64,000 nucleotides of DNA. It comes from Ligula intestinalis. Taxonomy: Eukaryota > Platyhelminthes > Cestoda > Diphyllobothriidea > Diphyllobothriidae. Positions 45,000-57,399 of this stretch are shown piece by piece (position 1 is the first letter of the stretch; every line of letters starts with the position of its first letter). The stretch is from positions 62,929,888 through 62,993,887 of the forward strand of contig JAYGXS010000004.1 in the NCBI GenBank assembly GCA_036362985.1. The letters are read 5' to 3'. Position numbers and translations under genes: made by a program. Below the pieces are notes generated by a model, which was not told the DNA's origin, did no database searches, and saw only the letters and a list, made by a program, of their open reading frames with translations.

Positions 45000-47900
45000 T
45001 TAATATCACGATCACCGATATCAGGCATAATGCAGAATGCTCATAAGAAGGAGAGAGTTTGCTCGTCCTTATTAATTTAAAATATTTTTACAAAGTTAGT
45101 TATAAAGAAGTAAATTTGCCGAAATCAATATCAAAATTTGACGAAACGGTGACGAACCAGCGACATCTTGCATCACAGGTCATCCACGCCGTCGCGAAAC
45201 CGTGACACCTTGCGTCTGATGCCTCCTCACACGAAGGTAGACATTGACGGCGGTGTGACATGAACTAATTGTCGGACACTTTATCCCCCCAACTCTGGAG
45301 TCTGGCCCTTTGATCCCATAACAAATCTCCCCTTTCAGCCCCTAATTACTACTGATTGGTTGCTTAACATTTTACTATATCTTCCCTCCCTTATGATATA
45401 GTACTTACCTGATGATGAATAATGGAAAACGTTTGTTTACCTAAATTGCATTCCTGAATGTTGTTTATGACCTAAACATTTGTCTGTTTGAACAGTCGTT
45501 TCCGGGAAGCGTAATTGCAAATGATGCCTACCGATGAACAAGAGAAAAATAGGTCTGCAAAAATGCCAATTCTACGACTGAACATTACATTTAGAAAACT
45601 ATTGTTTTTGGTCATTCCACCTCAGGCCTTTACATTGGCCTTAAGAATAAAGTAGTCAGATGTGTACAGGGGTTAATACAATTTGCGGGGTTGGGGGGAG
45701 GAAATGGTTAGTCGGCTCTTCGCTACCGCGTCATCTGCATGACGGAGTCAGTGGGCTGAGGACGTGGGGGTCCGGGAAATGGAGCCAAGGTGTGCATGAT
45801 AGGCTGTGGTTGAGTTGAGTCGCGTGCGTGTGTCAAAAACGCGGGGTATATGTGGCTGTTTTCCGGAGGGAGGAGAGGTCGTCGTGCTATTACCATTTGC
45901 GGTTTGCCAAGAGAGACCAATTGGAGTAATGTAAATGGAATGCTCCGCTGCTCTGAAATAGCCCTATAACACTACGTACCTGAAGACGGAATTCAGAAAT
46001 GAAAGAAGCATCATTCTACAGATGAATTTGCTGTTTTCCATCTGTGCTGCAAAGGTCGTCCGCGCTGAAAAAAGATAGCGTATAATGCTCATAATCTTAA
46101 ACTAAGAGCATGAAAATAGGCGTTGCGTGTTACAGTACGGAACCCGTTGCACGAGTAGAAATGACCTCACGTTACCTTGTGAGGCGTAGCCTGTACGAGT
46201 TTCCCAGCAGTAACTCAAAGTCTAACCTGAAATAACGTGGTAATTTCCATATTCTCCTGCCTAAACATGGACAATGAACCCGTGGGACAGTAGGTACAGT
46301 GTTGGAATTCAAGCTAACAACGTTGTGGGACCGAACCTCGGGTGGAGCAGCAATGACCGGGGCACCACTTCAGTTTGCGTATGTTTGGCTGACGACAGCT
46401 AATAAACCAGAAATGGCCATCTTAGTATACCTTGTCTTTTTCCGTAATGTCCTCCTGCCTATATCATTAGCCTTCTTGCTGCGTGGCTCGAGAGAGAGCT
46501 CCAAAGACACAAGGGACTGACAAGTGTGTCCTATAATTGATTGGTGTTGGCCTATTTGCTATATATATAAATCAAAATACCGCTTAAAATCGACCTAACG
46601 TCTCAGTATTACATAACTGTCTGGTTCAAATATGTCTTTATAGCACTTGCAACGCGCTTCAAATGGCTTTAAATGCGACTTATTTTGCGTGAATATAGGC
46701 AGGAATTGATGGCTTCAAAACCCTGATTTGCTGCGAATAAAAAACTTGTTAATCGTTAGTGGAAAGGCTATGCGAATTTACACGAAAATTACTGATTGGC
46801 CGTTCCTTTCCAAGATATATAATGCCTTGAAAAGACAGTTTTCCTTTTATTGATGTATTATCGGTTTCATCCGCATTCCAAAATGTTAGATTAAATGGTT
46901 CTTTATAAGCTTGCATCTAGAGAAGTTTGGTATACAATTCGAAATGTGGGCGTAAAAAAGCTCCTAGCACACAATTAAACATCTTCCGACGTTTGTAAAA
47001 CCTGCAATGTTGTTCTTCGCGCTCTCTGACAGGGAGAATGATAAATAGGGCAATTTGTCAGGGTTCATCAGTCCAACGTATTGATTTCTCTCAGAGGCGT
47101 TGGTAGAAAGCTATAACAATGAATCATACCTAACGGCCAATAGTAGAACGCAACATCCTAATCTTTTCCTTAAAAATATGGGAGAAGATTAATGCTGCAT
47201 ATGTATTATCGCAATTTATCCGTAGTTTTGTTCCCCAAGTTACTTAACTGAACAAAATTAGTAACGCATAGCCAAATTTTAGGTTCATTCTGCTGCCGTG
47301 GCTATTAATCAAAAGAAGAGAGTCTTGCGAGACAGGTCTGATGTTAACATAGTTGTCTTACTTATTTGTAATCATATACAGGCAGCCTAAGCGTACTGAA
47401 TTTCAAATTTTGACTTTTTTATGCAGGATAAGCTTTCAAGGAGTTTGTAATTTCATTATTTCTAATATTTTCATATGTCAACTAGTAGTTAACACTAGCA
47501 TATTTTAACAAAAGTATATTGACCAACAAGAAAAAAAAAGATTTGGCAAACCAAATAACGTCTGCATGAAAATTTTTTTATTCGCGTATATACTGTGAAA
47601 GAGAATTAGTGTTTGCGATTTATTTTCGGAAATGTTGGGGTCGTAACTTTACGATTTATGCTATGATATTATTATTTAAGCCAAGGGACAATGGGAGGTT
47701 TAATAAACTCAAATTGTACATCGCTATGTGGATATTGAAACGGCCCAACACAAAACGGTTATTTTCACCGTTGAAGCAAAGAATAAGCCGTTTGTTTATA
47801 TATCTTTTTTTCTTCTGCTAAAATATTAGTTAAAATCGAACGGACTGGGCATCAGTAATTTAAGCAGAAACCTAGGATTCATGATGATGAAATATTTATC

Positions 47901-49660
47901 ACTGAACAAAACGCAACTTCAAGCGAACTTAATATAGCTGGATTAAATAAATTGAATGCAAACTTTTTGTCAGTAACGTCAATAAGTGAACATACTTCCA
48001 TCATTAGTTCCTTTGGCTGGGCATAAAAATGATAAAAAATATGCCATTCTTCGGTATATTAACCAGCTATTATAAATTTAGATTTATTTTTAATTTCTGA
48101 TGCTCCGCTTTTTCTATGCAACTAACAAATCTTAGCCATCTTAATATAATCTCCAATATGCCCTTGCAATTTAATTTTTGCTTAAAATGTTATATTGTTA
48201 ATTGGTAGGTTTTGTATAAATGTGAGGATGTTTGAGTTATATCCGTTCTATGATTTCCGTTGCCAACTGTATATTTAGCATCTAAGTAAACAAAACTCAT
48301 CTCAAGTCCTCTGCATTAAAGAATTTTTACAGTTGTTTGACGCGTTGCTCCACCTCAAGGCAATAACCCAAATCCGACTCAATACCTTGTTGTCAGTGAC
48401 ACCTTTAAGGATGAATAGTGAATAAATATGAGACCGTCCATTATACTATGATATTGTACGTTGGCACTTAATCGCCGGTTATTAACGGGAGCGCGAAAAC
48501 ATTATTGATATTATTAGACATGCCTAAATTATCAACATATTTTCACCATTCGCGCTATCTGTGATGACAGTCAAAGGAAAAGTCGTAAACAATGAACACA
48601 GTAGAATTATTCACCTTTCAAGAATAACTTTTCTAACTTACAACCTGTTTATTCTTGAACGAAGGGAGGGCTTCCCTGCGGCTTATGAGCTGATTTCAGT
48701 CCAAGTTAATCGATATTGAGATTTGAATCTGTACTAAGTATCACCGAGGACAATTGATTAGAACTGCGAGGTTACGGGAGGCAAGGCCAAACATGACGTG
48801 CTCTGGAGACGAAAAAGCATAATACTCGGAATAGCAGAAATCCAAGTTGACATGATACTCAACGCTGACTCGAATCAGCATCCACTCTGACTTATAAAGT
48901 CGGCAGATATAACGCAGTACTTTTAGTACTTCACTAAATTGCTACTAAATAACATTAAAAGAAGACGAAAACCTGCGATTTTGCTTAATATATCAGAAAC
49001 AAGGCGCTGGCGAGGCTGAAGACAGCCTATACACGGCAAAAGTCACAAGGCAAATCATAAAGTTTTGATAGAAGTTTGTGCTGCTTGTTCATAACACTCA
49101 TTCTAAACCCTTAGACTGTTAATCTATTTTACCCCATACAGATCGGAAGTGCATACTAGATTTCAGCTCCAACAGGCGCCTACAGGCCAGACCATAATAT
49201 ACCCATCTCTGGTCTTAGTAACTATAGTTACTAGAATTAGCACTTAATCATAAGCAAGCACTTATAGCAGCATTACCTTAGTTATCGTAGTCAAACTCCT
49301 AGTTGAAACGGACACAGCCAGGATAGATAGATTTGAGGGGGCGGTATACAGGGCAAACCCTGATGTTCTGAGGCACTTGAACACGCCTTTTACTCGAAAG
49401 CACTTAAACCCAGATTTTCACTTCTTGCTGAGCCTTAATTTCAAATCGGCGTAACTTCGGACAACTGTCAGCGTCAAAAATAGTACCGGCACTTCTAAGA
49501 CTCGACTACATTTATAGTCAGTAGAAGTAGAAACAGTAGTAACCGTATCATTCTCAGTCTCCTTGGTGCTATCTTAAAAGTAACTAAGGGTAAGGGTACA
49601 TAGTACAATAGTATAAGCGCAAAAGGCGGTGTTTCGGCTTGCATCGGAGAAAAAAGCCTA
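45000..49660. other. No gene recognised
   Basis: Contains frames of 60-75 codons, a G-rich patch (45680-45870) and a CTGATGATGAATAATGG word at 45411 that resembles a decayed family A ribozyme box. None is supported as a gene. Simple AT repeats occur near 46560. Confidence 0.45.
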
Positions 49661-49710
49661 CGCCGGGCATCGATTAGTCTTCTGACCTTAGGCGAATGTG
49701 AAGAGTTCCG

Positions 49711-49965
49711 TTGGCGCTAACTACGTCCGCCATCATGTTTAAGCTACTCCCCGGAGACTGCGACCTTCTGTGGCAACCTGCTGGTGCGCTTGGTGCTCTG
49801 CATCGAAATCGATGGTCGAACATACGTACACATATACCACGGAGCCACGGTTTCGTTCCCGTTTCTGTGATAGTCACAAATATCAAGCTCGATGTCCTCA
49901 CAGCTGGGAACGTGAGCACATTTGAACTTAAGAGTATGCTTTTATCTGAGTTCTTCTTCTGCTAG
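49711..49965 (+). other. Unassigned 84-codon open frame in GC-richer patch
   Basis: The frame begins MALTTSAIMFKLLPGDCDLL and ends at a stop. An 81-codon antisense frame overlaps it. I recognise no domain. The patch is GC-richer than its surroundings and could be an exon or an old repeat. Confidence that it is coding is low. Confidence 0.15.
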
Positions 49966-51405
49966 GCTGTAATTTTGAAAGTAGTTGTGATGATTATGCT
50001 TGTAAAATTCTCGTCGATATTAACAGAAAGGCAACATTTATAAGCATTTCTGGAAAAAAAGCCTAGGTTGTCGGAGTAAAACAGTTTTTTCTTCAGAGTA
50101 ACAAAGCCACTGCCAATTGGTTTATTGAAAGGCACTTAGGCTATATCAGCGGATGAGTATAGAGTGTTATGATCGTATTTGGCAGCTATTTTTGCACATT
50201 AAATTATAGCGCATATTCGTACACATTCCTACTTCCGTGCTGGTAGCTTTGCTCTCCGCACCCAGACTTTATTGGTAGGAATTTCCTATTCAGTAGAGGT
50301 GGCTGCATGAATCCCATGCAAGGGTCTCCGCAGTATTACATATTTGGCTATCTGCATACGGTTAAAATCTCATCAGCCATCGCATCAGCAGAACCTCGCG
50401 GCGTAAACGCTCTCCCTTGGTTCGACCCGCAGTGGACTGTCGACGATCTGGTCGGATATTTTGCTTTTTTAACCTAGTCAGCGGACGCTGCACTCAGCAT
50501 GGAAGCATCAGACCGCATCTTTCGACTTAATACAGTACCCTTTACCTGATCATCATTTAAACTGAACTATGATCCTTGCTGTTATGCCATTCATTCTATG
50601 AAATATCAAACTGTTGAGAAGCTGCCACAAAATTAATTGATGTAAATTAATCCTGTCGTATACGCGTGTTTAAAATTGTAAGGTTGTTGGGCGTTTAATA
50701 AACAGGTCACGAATTTGATGCTTATTTGGTGTACTACCTGGATTGAGCACATGAGCCATTTACGTCTTCTTATCTTGTCGGCAATGTAAATATGTTGTCA
50801 TCTTCGTCTGAACACTAATTTGTTTCGGATATTCACTTGCCTGCATCCCTCATCGACAAAGCAGTTAAGCGGAAAATAATTTGTGTTTGTTTCTCATGTA
50901 CGCAGCGTTTAGGCTCCTATAGGTGGTAATAACTGACTACAAAATATGCAAGAATTAGTTTCCTGCTATTCATATCATATGGCTAGGTTGCATCAAGGAC
51001 ATGTTTCACTTCTGATCCCTCCAAAAATTCTCGCAAGTGACCAAGATAAGCCTGCATATAGGTTAATTCGGCCTTGGCAATATTAAAACAAGTTTGTACA
51101 GGAGTAAAAATAACGAGAAAGGGGAGGTGGATTCTTTTTATCTCCGGATAATTTGGGTAGTAAATTGCAGTATGCAGTGTGGGAAACTGAAGGCGGTTTT
51201 ATACTTCATGCTAGCACACTAACAGGTAAACATAACAGCCCGATATCATAGAACGTCGTTGGCGAGCATTATATGGTTAAAGTAGCAAAGGTAATTTATC
51301 GAATACTTAACGATTATTATATGTGTTTGCTCGGCTTTTGGGTCGAAAGCATTCGGGGACGACCACAGAACTGTCCATGTTTTATATGTATGCTAAGTTA
51401 ATACT
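49966..51405. other. No gene recognised
   Basis: Short frames only. No repeat was identified. Confidence 0.45.
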
Positions 51406-51449
51406 GTTAAGTACGAGAAGAAGATGACTCGACCGCTGAGACAATACTT

Positions 51450-51502
51450 TTATTCGTCTGAATTCTCGAGATCCGTCGCGGATTAGTCATGAGAGACATA
51501 AT
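51450..51502 (-). ncRNA. Hammerhead remnant, family A
   Basis: Minus strand: CUCAUGA (one change in CUGAUGA), stem AAUCC/GGAU, then GAGA and AUUC where GAAA and CGUC are expected. Essential core bases are lost, so it is presumed inactive. Confidence 0.5.
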
Positions 51503-51999
51503 CAGAAAGCAGAAGCAGATGCATGCACAGAATTTTGCAAACATACAAAAACTATTAACGGTAATTGCCTTCTTGCGTTTTGGATGTTTTTTGACTGGCA
51601 TGCGGTCTCTGACCGGCTGAAGTTTCATCACGGGTGGTGGACTCGGGCGTGATGATTGCTCGGCCGTCTGGCCCTCCGGCGTTGGCGTAAGATGACGCGG
51701 TGGCCTGTCCGTTCCCCACGCGGCGATTTGCTTTGGCCAAATTGATTCTCAGCACCGAAAATTGATTGAGCAAATTGTTACACTTGTTAATGGATTGAGG
51801 ACGCGTGAAGTATAAGCAAGCATCACGCCTGAGTCCACCTTGCGTGATGAAAGTTCAGCAGGTCAGAGCCCGCATGCCGGTCAAAAAAACATCCAAAACG
51901 CAAGAAGGCAATTACCGTTTATAGTTTTTTATGTTTGCAGTAATGACTCTGCCGTAAAAATACTGCAAAATTCTGTGCACGCATCTGCTACTACTCTCT

Positions 52000-52055
52000 A
52001 CTGATGTCTATGATGACGAATCAACTGCGGATCTCAAAACGTCAGGTGAATGAAA
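52000..52055 (+). ncRNA. Hammerhead remnant, family A
   Basis: UAUGAUGA, C, stem GAAUC-loop-GGAU, AAAACGUC then AGGUGAAUG. The core is altered at several positions. It is the inverted partner of the remnant at 51450-51502. Confidence 0.5.
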
Positions 52056-52090
52056 ATTTTGTCCCAGCGATTGAGTCGGTTTCTTTTCAG

Positions 52091-52555
52091 TTACTTCAGT
52101 TACTCGCATTTTTACTTGTATTGGCAAGGTTTTTAAGCGTAGTTGTTTGAAATTTGCCAGACTGTCTAGCACGTTTCCACACATGCGGTTCGTTTCAAGC
52201 ACTGCATCTTGATCGACAGCAAACAAACCAGGGAGGAGTTGCACATTGATAGAGTGGAATTTCTTGCATTTTGCGTCACATTATTATCACCAGATCTGAC
52301 TAATAAAGAACATATTCTGAACTTTTGGGGGTTACAACCGTCTGGATTTCATGTACTTTCTTCTTTTTCCGTTTGTGTGATGAATGTGTTGGGAAGCTAT
52401 CGTATTTATTGACTGCAGATTTTTAATCCTTCTTCGTTTTGCTTACTACGGCATCTGATTAATAAGGCATTGTAAAATCATAACATTTGCACGACACATG
52501 CGTGATGGGTGTGATTACGGTTAAATGGCATAAGCTAAAAAAACACAGAACAAGT
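52091..52555. other. No gene recognised
   Basis: A 67-codon frame (52209-52412) has no motif. Confidence 0.4.
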
Positions 52556-52640
52556 ATTTGCTGATAGCCACTCTATGCTAAGTTAATACTGATACATTTG
52601 AAGGTGTTTTTCCTCGGTTCAAATTGAAAACAGGTAAAAA

Positions 52641-52690
52641 CAGCAGAATTCCTTGATGTCAACAAATTTCGAGGCAGCTCATCAGCTTCT
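52641..52690 (-). ncRNA. Hammerhead-type ribozyme, family B
   Basis: Minus strand: AGAAG, CUGAUGA (52679-52685), stem II GCUGCCUC closed by G-C, GAAA (52667-52670), a stem III region, then UUCUGCUG, which pairs with AGAA to form helix I. It lies in the 3' pLTR of the split PLE-B. A decayed antisense partner (CUGUUGA, CAAAA) lies near 56440-56500. Confidence 0.65.
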
Positions 52691-52767
52691 TCTTGTCTTT
52701 GCATAATAATGTTAGCAAATACACATACAGGAGTGGTGAATCTCACAGAATTACTGGTAACAGCAAG

Positions 52768-52777
52768 GAACCTGAGT
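52768..52777. repeat. 10-bp target-site duplication, left (GAACCTGAGT)
   Basis: An exact copy is at 54001-54010. The pair delimits the nested PLE-C insertion. Confidence 0.85.
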
Positions 52778-52823
52778 AATAAGTTCCGCAAATATTCCCA
52801 TGGTTAATATAAGAAGTCAGTTT

Positions 52824-52865
52824 TTTGGCAAACAATTGTTTTCAGCAAATCTTCATCAGACCAAA
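52824..52865 (-). ncRNA. Hammerhead ribozyme, family C (antisense arm)
   Basis: Minus strand: UUUGGU, CUGAUGA, AG-AUUUG-CU, GAA, AACAAUUGUU, U, GCCAAA. Helix I, stem II and the self-complementary stem III all pair. It differs from the sense copy at 53941-53982 only in the stem II loop. Confidence 0.85.
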
Positions 52866-53940
52866 CTTTTGCAAGGGAAATTAACGCTGTACATAACAAC
52901 AAAAAGTTTGAATGAATGAATGAATGAAATTGCGTTCCTTGACGTCCTTCTGCAAAGACAAGAGGATGGATCTATCCTACGCAGGGTTTTCCGAAAGAAA
53001 ACCCGGACAGGACAATACACTCATTTCCACAGTTTTGTCCCCCTCAACAGAAAACGAAATCTGGTCAAAGGATTAACAGGTAGAATACAACAGATCTATT
53101 CTCCTGAAACTGTCTAAGCAGAACTCCAACAGCTGCAGCATACACTAATTGAAAATGGATACCCGGAAAGGTTCATCCGCAGAAATATTGGTGAACGCAC
53201 AAAAAGGCTGTCACCTTAACTGCAGAAAAGAAAGACGTGTTCATAAGACTGCCTATCTTAGGCGATGCAACCAGCGGGCTGGTCAGACAACACTTGAGGA
53301 CTGCAATCACAATCGCTTTCCCACCGGCGAACTTACGGCTGCTCTTCACGAACTCTCCCCTCCTACGATTGGGAGGTAAAGACAGACTCCCTTTGAAGGC
53401 CACATCAATGTGCATTTACTCTTTCACTTGCTCCTGTGGAGCGGGATACATCGGCCGTACAACGAGGCGTCTCGAAAAGAGGATACGTGAGCAAATACCG
53501 ACCTGGCTAAGTAAAGGTGAAGCTAGATCGATCTCGAGTGCTATTCTCGCACATCTAGTCGATACGAACCATCAAGTCAATAGTAACGAAGCCTTTCAGG
53601 TGGTCTACAGGACACCATCTAATTTTTCCAAAGGCCTACGTCAACGGATGCTTGCGACAGCCGAAGCAGTATCTATAAGGCTAGCAAATCCAGTGCTGTG
53701 TTGTCAGAAGACTCTGACACAAGCTCTGTCACTTACATGGCCTAAACCGACACCAGGTGGCGATAAAATTTCGCTCCTACCAACAACCCACAATCCCTCA
53801 ACCAACACGCTGACATGGGCTACATGTGCAAACTGACATAGTCCGCGTTGGCCCATTAGCGCCCGTGTTAGATAGTTATTGATTTTTCTACCTATTCAAA
53901 CTTTTATTGTTATTTATAGCGTCAATTTCCCTTGCAAATG

Positions 53941-53982
53941 TTTGGTCTGATGAAGAGTTGCTGAAAACAATTGTTTGCCAAA
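53941..53982 (+). ncRNA. Hammerhead ribozyme, family C (sense arm, best copy)
   Basis: Helix I UUUGGU (53941-53946) pairs with GCCAAA (53977-53982) over six bases including one U-G. CUGAUGA is at 53947-53953. Stem II is AG/CU around AGUUG. GAA is at 53963-53965. A ten-base perfect palindrome AACAAUUGUU (53966-53975) serves as stem III, followed by U at the cleavage position. All core bases match the hammerhead consensus. A self-complementary stem III without a loop implies activity as a dimer. Confidence 0.9.
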
Positions 53983-54000
53983 AAAACTGACTTCTAATAT

Positions 54001-54010
54001 GAACCTGAGT
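54001..54010. repeat. 10-bp target-site duplication, right (GAACCTGAGT)
   Basis: Exact match to 52768-52777. Confidence 0.85.
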
Positions 54011-56510
54011 CAGTTTATAAATTAATCGATAAAGGATGGGAACTTTAAGTCAACATATGGAAAGTAGTGGATGAGGGAAGTTAACGAAAAACATGTGGGA
54101 AATTAAATTGAATGGCCAATCACCAGGGCAGTTGGAGGTTGGCGAAATGATCAAGCTGCTTGCATAGGTCAGGTTTCTCCCACCGTAGGTATGCAGCTTC
54201 TAAATAGCGCAGGATTCGATCTGTTCGGGCCCGAATAAGTACTCAAAACGCTGTTACAACGTCTACAGAATGACCGCTGTCTAATAGATGCTTGGTAATG
54301 GAGGACCTTGGTATTCTGTCTTCTTGCTTCAAAAGGCAATTGGACAAGTGCTCAGCAGCCCTGGCTGCGAGTTGCCTTTGCGTGCGCCCAATGTATTTGC
54401 ATTCGCAATTACATGTGAATTCGTAAACACAATTGGAGGTGATGTGCAATGGCAGAGTATCCTTTGCCCATTTTAATGGTATATTTTTGGTAGAATTTAA
54501 AAAGACTAATTTTGCTGCATTGTAGGTCCTTTCAATCATACAGCGTAATCGTCACTTGATTGTGTTGGAAATGTCGTCACCTTTGAATGGTGAGGACATC
54601 ATGACGGGCTTTTTGGAACTGACTGTTTCAGAAATTTTAGCCGTAGGGGATTTTCGTACTTTTGAGTAAAGCGTGCCTGGTAGCCACAGTTGAGTAGGGC
54701 TGAGTTAAGATGAGAAAGCTCTTCTGGTAGAGTCTCACTAGAGCAAATGTTCCTTGCTCGTTGAAACAGGTTATGCACCACATTAGGCTTCCACTGAATT
54801 GGCACGAAGCTCATGAACTGTAGATATTGCCCTTTCCAGGTCTTTTTGTGGAAAACCGAGCGCCCTATGGAACCATCATCCTCTCTAAACATGAGGATGT
54901 CTAGGAAGCGAAGTTTGTTATGCTGCTCTATTTGCAGGGTAAATTTAATTTTAGGATGTAAAGTTTTCAAAAACTTGAGAAGGTCACTAGCCTTTTCATG
55001 ACATGTGAAGATATCATCGACATATCTTCTGTATAAGATTGTCTTGTTTAGTCTTGAAGACGGTTTTTCTTCTAGATGACCCATGAAAACATCCACAAAT
55101 GTGGGCCCTAGCGGACTGCCCATTGCTACTCCGTCAATTTGCATGAAAAGTTGCCCATTTAATAGAAATTGAACATTTTTGTGCAGAGTAACAGTAATTG
55201 GCACAGTATTGCAGGTGACAGGCGTGTTTCGGACGCATGGGCACATATAATGTTTATTGTCTCGTCCAGCGGTACATTTGTAAAAAGTGATTCGACATCT
55301 ATTGAAAGCATAAATTTGTCAGTAACTTTTTGAAGCTTGATGTCCTCAATAAATTGAAAAGTTTTCTTCATAGTGTAAGTGGAGAACCGTTCTTGAATGG
55401 GCTTTATTCAAATTACAAGCCATCTATGTTGGGAGGAATTGAACATAGAGAGAATGGTCGTAAAGGTATATCCTTTTTGTGAGTTTTGGGAGTCCGTATA
55501 GTCTAGGGATATGCGTATCTCTGGGCTTTAGGGACAGCGCAAATGATGAGTCAATAAGATTACCTTCTGACAATTGTTTTATCAGTTTTGAGGCAGAGTT
55601 TTCTATTGCCTTAGTTTCCTCTTTACCTGACGTCTCTAGACGAAATTTCCTCTGATCGCTTAAAATAGATTCCATTCTACCTACGTAGTCATTTCGGATA
55701 AGGATGACCACTCCATGGCCTTTATCGGGTTTTGAAATTGTTATTTCCTAATTGTGTTTCAGTGCAAAAAGAGCATCCATGTGTTCTGTAGTCAGTGGTG
55801 TCAGTTGTGTTACTGGAGCTTTGCGGTACTGATGCGCAATGTTGACACTTTTTGCCTTCACCCAGTTCACATCACCAGTAGATCTGGGTAATAGACCTGC
55901 CAGCCGTGAATTTAGGTCTTCAAATTGCGCATCAATTTCTATTGGGGGTTATTCTCCTGTTTGAAAACAAAAATCTAGTCCAAGTGATAAAGCATCTGAT
56001 TGAAGCTTAGTAAGTGTGATGTCAGATAAATTTCGAATAATTTCATCTATGTTCGGAGGAAATTTGTCCCCAATAAATGTCTTGCATAATGTCTTCCTTA
56101 ATTCAAGGCCGTTCGTCTCTTTTTGTCTTTTTTTTTACAATAAATGCATGTTTCATGAACATTAACCAACAATAGAAACTTATCTTATCCAAATCATGCT
56201 TTGCTTGATCCAAGTGACGTTTGTTGGTACAGAATTGTGCCACCAAGTCTTCAATTCCTGATTATGCAAGGTGGTCCAGATTTTTAATGGTTGGACACAA
56301 TTTTCTTCGATTGAGGACCTTGCAGAATTCCGCTGGATATTCCTTGTTATTGATGAAATTCTGCAGAAATTTTATGCGTGTATTGTAATTCTGTGAGATT
56401 CACCACTCCTGTATGCCTTTGTTAACATTTTTATGCAGCGACAAGAAGCAGCTGTTGAGCTGCCTCAAAATTTGTTGATTTTAATGAATTCAACTGTTTT
56501 TTTCTGTTTT

Positions 56511-57395
56511 CAATACTGATACACATTGCAAGCATACTAATCTTATGTCGTCAAACAGAATCTTGCGATATAGAAATCAGTGGAAAACGTGTACGGTTTT
56601 ACTATAACTGAACTGTGAAGTAAATATTTTATGTTGCGAATCAGAGCGACGTTGCAGAGTCCAAGCTTCCGAATCTCACTGATTATTCTCGTCCAATCGG
56701 ACTTAATTTTACTTTTAATAAGTACTTAAGACCCCAAAGTCATTCAAAACACATCGATGTATAATGTTTACCCTGATTTCTCATTTCTTTAAGGAAACCT
56801 ATTGCACTACACGTCATTATTTTCTTCCCCACTTATAATATCTCTGTTGGTGAGATAAAAACAGGTAAAATCGAGCTATCAGTGACATAGAAATGCTCAA
56901 ATAATAATTCGCAAAATTCTTATATAAGGTGACTATTTGAAGCATTACATGTTGTTGAGGCATTTGGATTGTATTCAGTTTTATAGATGGCTTGAATCAT
57001 TTTAGATTTTATAGGGACGCTGGAGCTTGTTCCACGCGAATAATCTGTCAGAAAAAGTTTTCGTCCGAAAACTCAAACTGCGTTTTACGAATTATTTTTC
57101 TAAAATCACTAGATGGCTGCATTAATAAATTGTTGATGAGCTTGATTGCTGGTTGTAAGCAACGGCACATATGTATGAACGAATACCATATTTAACAAAT
57201 TTTTCATATCGCCGAGTAATAAATATAGAGATTTCAGAGAAAAAAAACAGGAACTAATTTCTTTGTGAGCACAATAAACATACCATAGCAAGTGATCGGG
57301 AAATTACAGATTTAAATCTAAAAGATCATATTATATATCCAGGACAAAGATACATGGGTTTTGAAATTTTGGGTATTCAACTACTTTTAAACCTT
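56511..57395. other. No gene recognised
   Basis: AT-rich DNA upstream of the R3 repeats, with short frames only. Confidence 0.45.
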
Positions 57396-57399
57396 ATGA

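Larger units (their letters stand above)
51410..52090. pseudogene. PLE lineage A tails as an inverted pair
   Basis: On the minus strand 51800-51410 gives FSVLRINLAKANRRVGNGQ, then ITPESTTRDETSAGQ (EN C-terminal region and tail), ending in a decayed ribozyme. From about 51820 to 52090 on the plus strand the same tail is present in inverted orientation, sharing CATCCAAAACGCAAGAAGGC and AATTCTGTGCA words and ending in another ribozyme remnant. No RT or EN core lies between, so only the pLTR/tail inverted pair remains. Confidence 0.8.
52778..54000 (+). pseudogene. PLE lineage C, 5'-truncated, nested in PLE-B
   Basis: The element starts with an antisense copy of the pLTR plus the first ~25 bases of the coding region (complement of a GGGAATATTTGCGGAA word). 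Coding then begins mid-RT at the thumb with IAFLDVLLQRQEDGS (52925). The linker LQHTLIENGYPERFIRRNIG follows near 53130. After a frameshift near 53215, a 199-codon frame (53237-53836) carries LGDATSGLVRQHLRTAI, then the endonuclease CIYSFTC, GAGYIGRTTRRLEKRIREQ and LATAEAVSIRL. The Cys, Tyr and Arg of GIY-YIG are present. A sense pLTR with an intact-looking hammerhead closes the element. An exact 10-bp duplication flanks it. Confidence 0.9.
52560..56510 (-). pseudogene. PLE lineage B, near full length, split by a nested PLE-C
   Basis: Minus strand from 56385. An N-terminal region with ELRKTLCKTFIGDKFPPNID (~56080) leads to the lysine motif ISKPDKGHGVVIL (~55720) and PRLYGLPKL (~55500). Motif A is MLSIDVESLFTNVP (~55300), motif B DGVAMGSPLGPTFV (~55110) and motif C YRRYVDDIF (~55020). 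Thumb HNKLRFLDILMF (~54910) precedes the EN with SNCVYEFTC and CKYIGRTQRQLAARAAEH (~54420). Motifs A, B and C keep their catalytic residues. Frameshifts lie near 55430 and 55240, and stops near 55960, 55750 and 54600. The 3' end is interrupted at 54001 by a PLE-C and resumes at 52777. Inverted pLTRs lie at 56385-56510 and 52560-52760. Confidence 0.88.

Noticed and set aside
45405..45445. CTGATGATGAATAATGGAAA word resembling a family A hammerhead core
   Set aside because: No pairing stem II, no CGUC after GAAA and no helix I; too decayed to list as a ribozyme.
54813..55001. Plus-strand frame within the PLE-B RT
   Set aside because: Shadow of the minus-strand RT.
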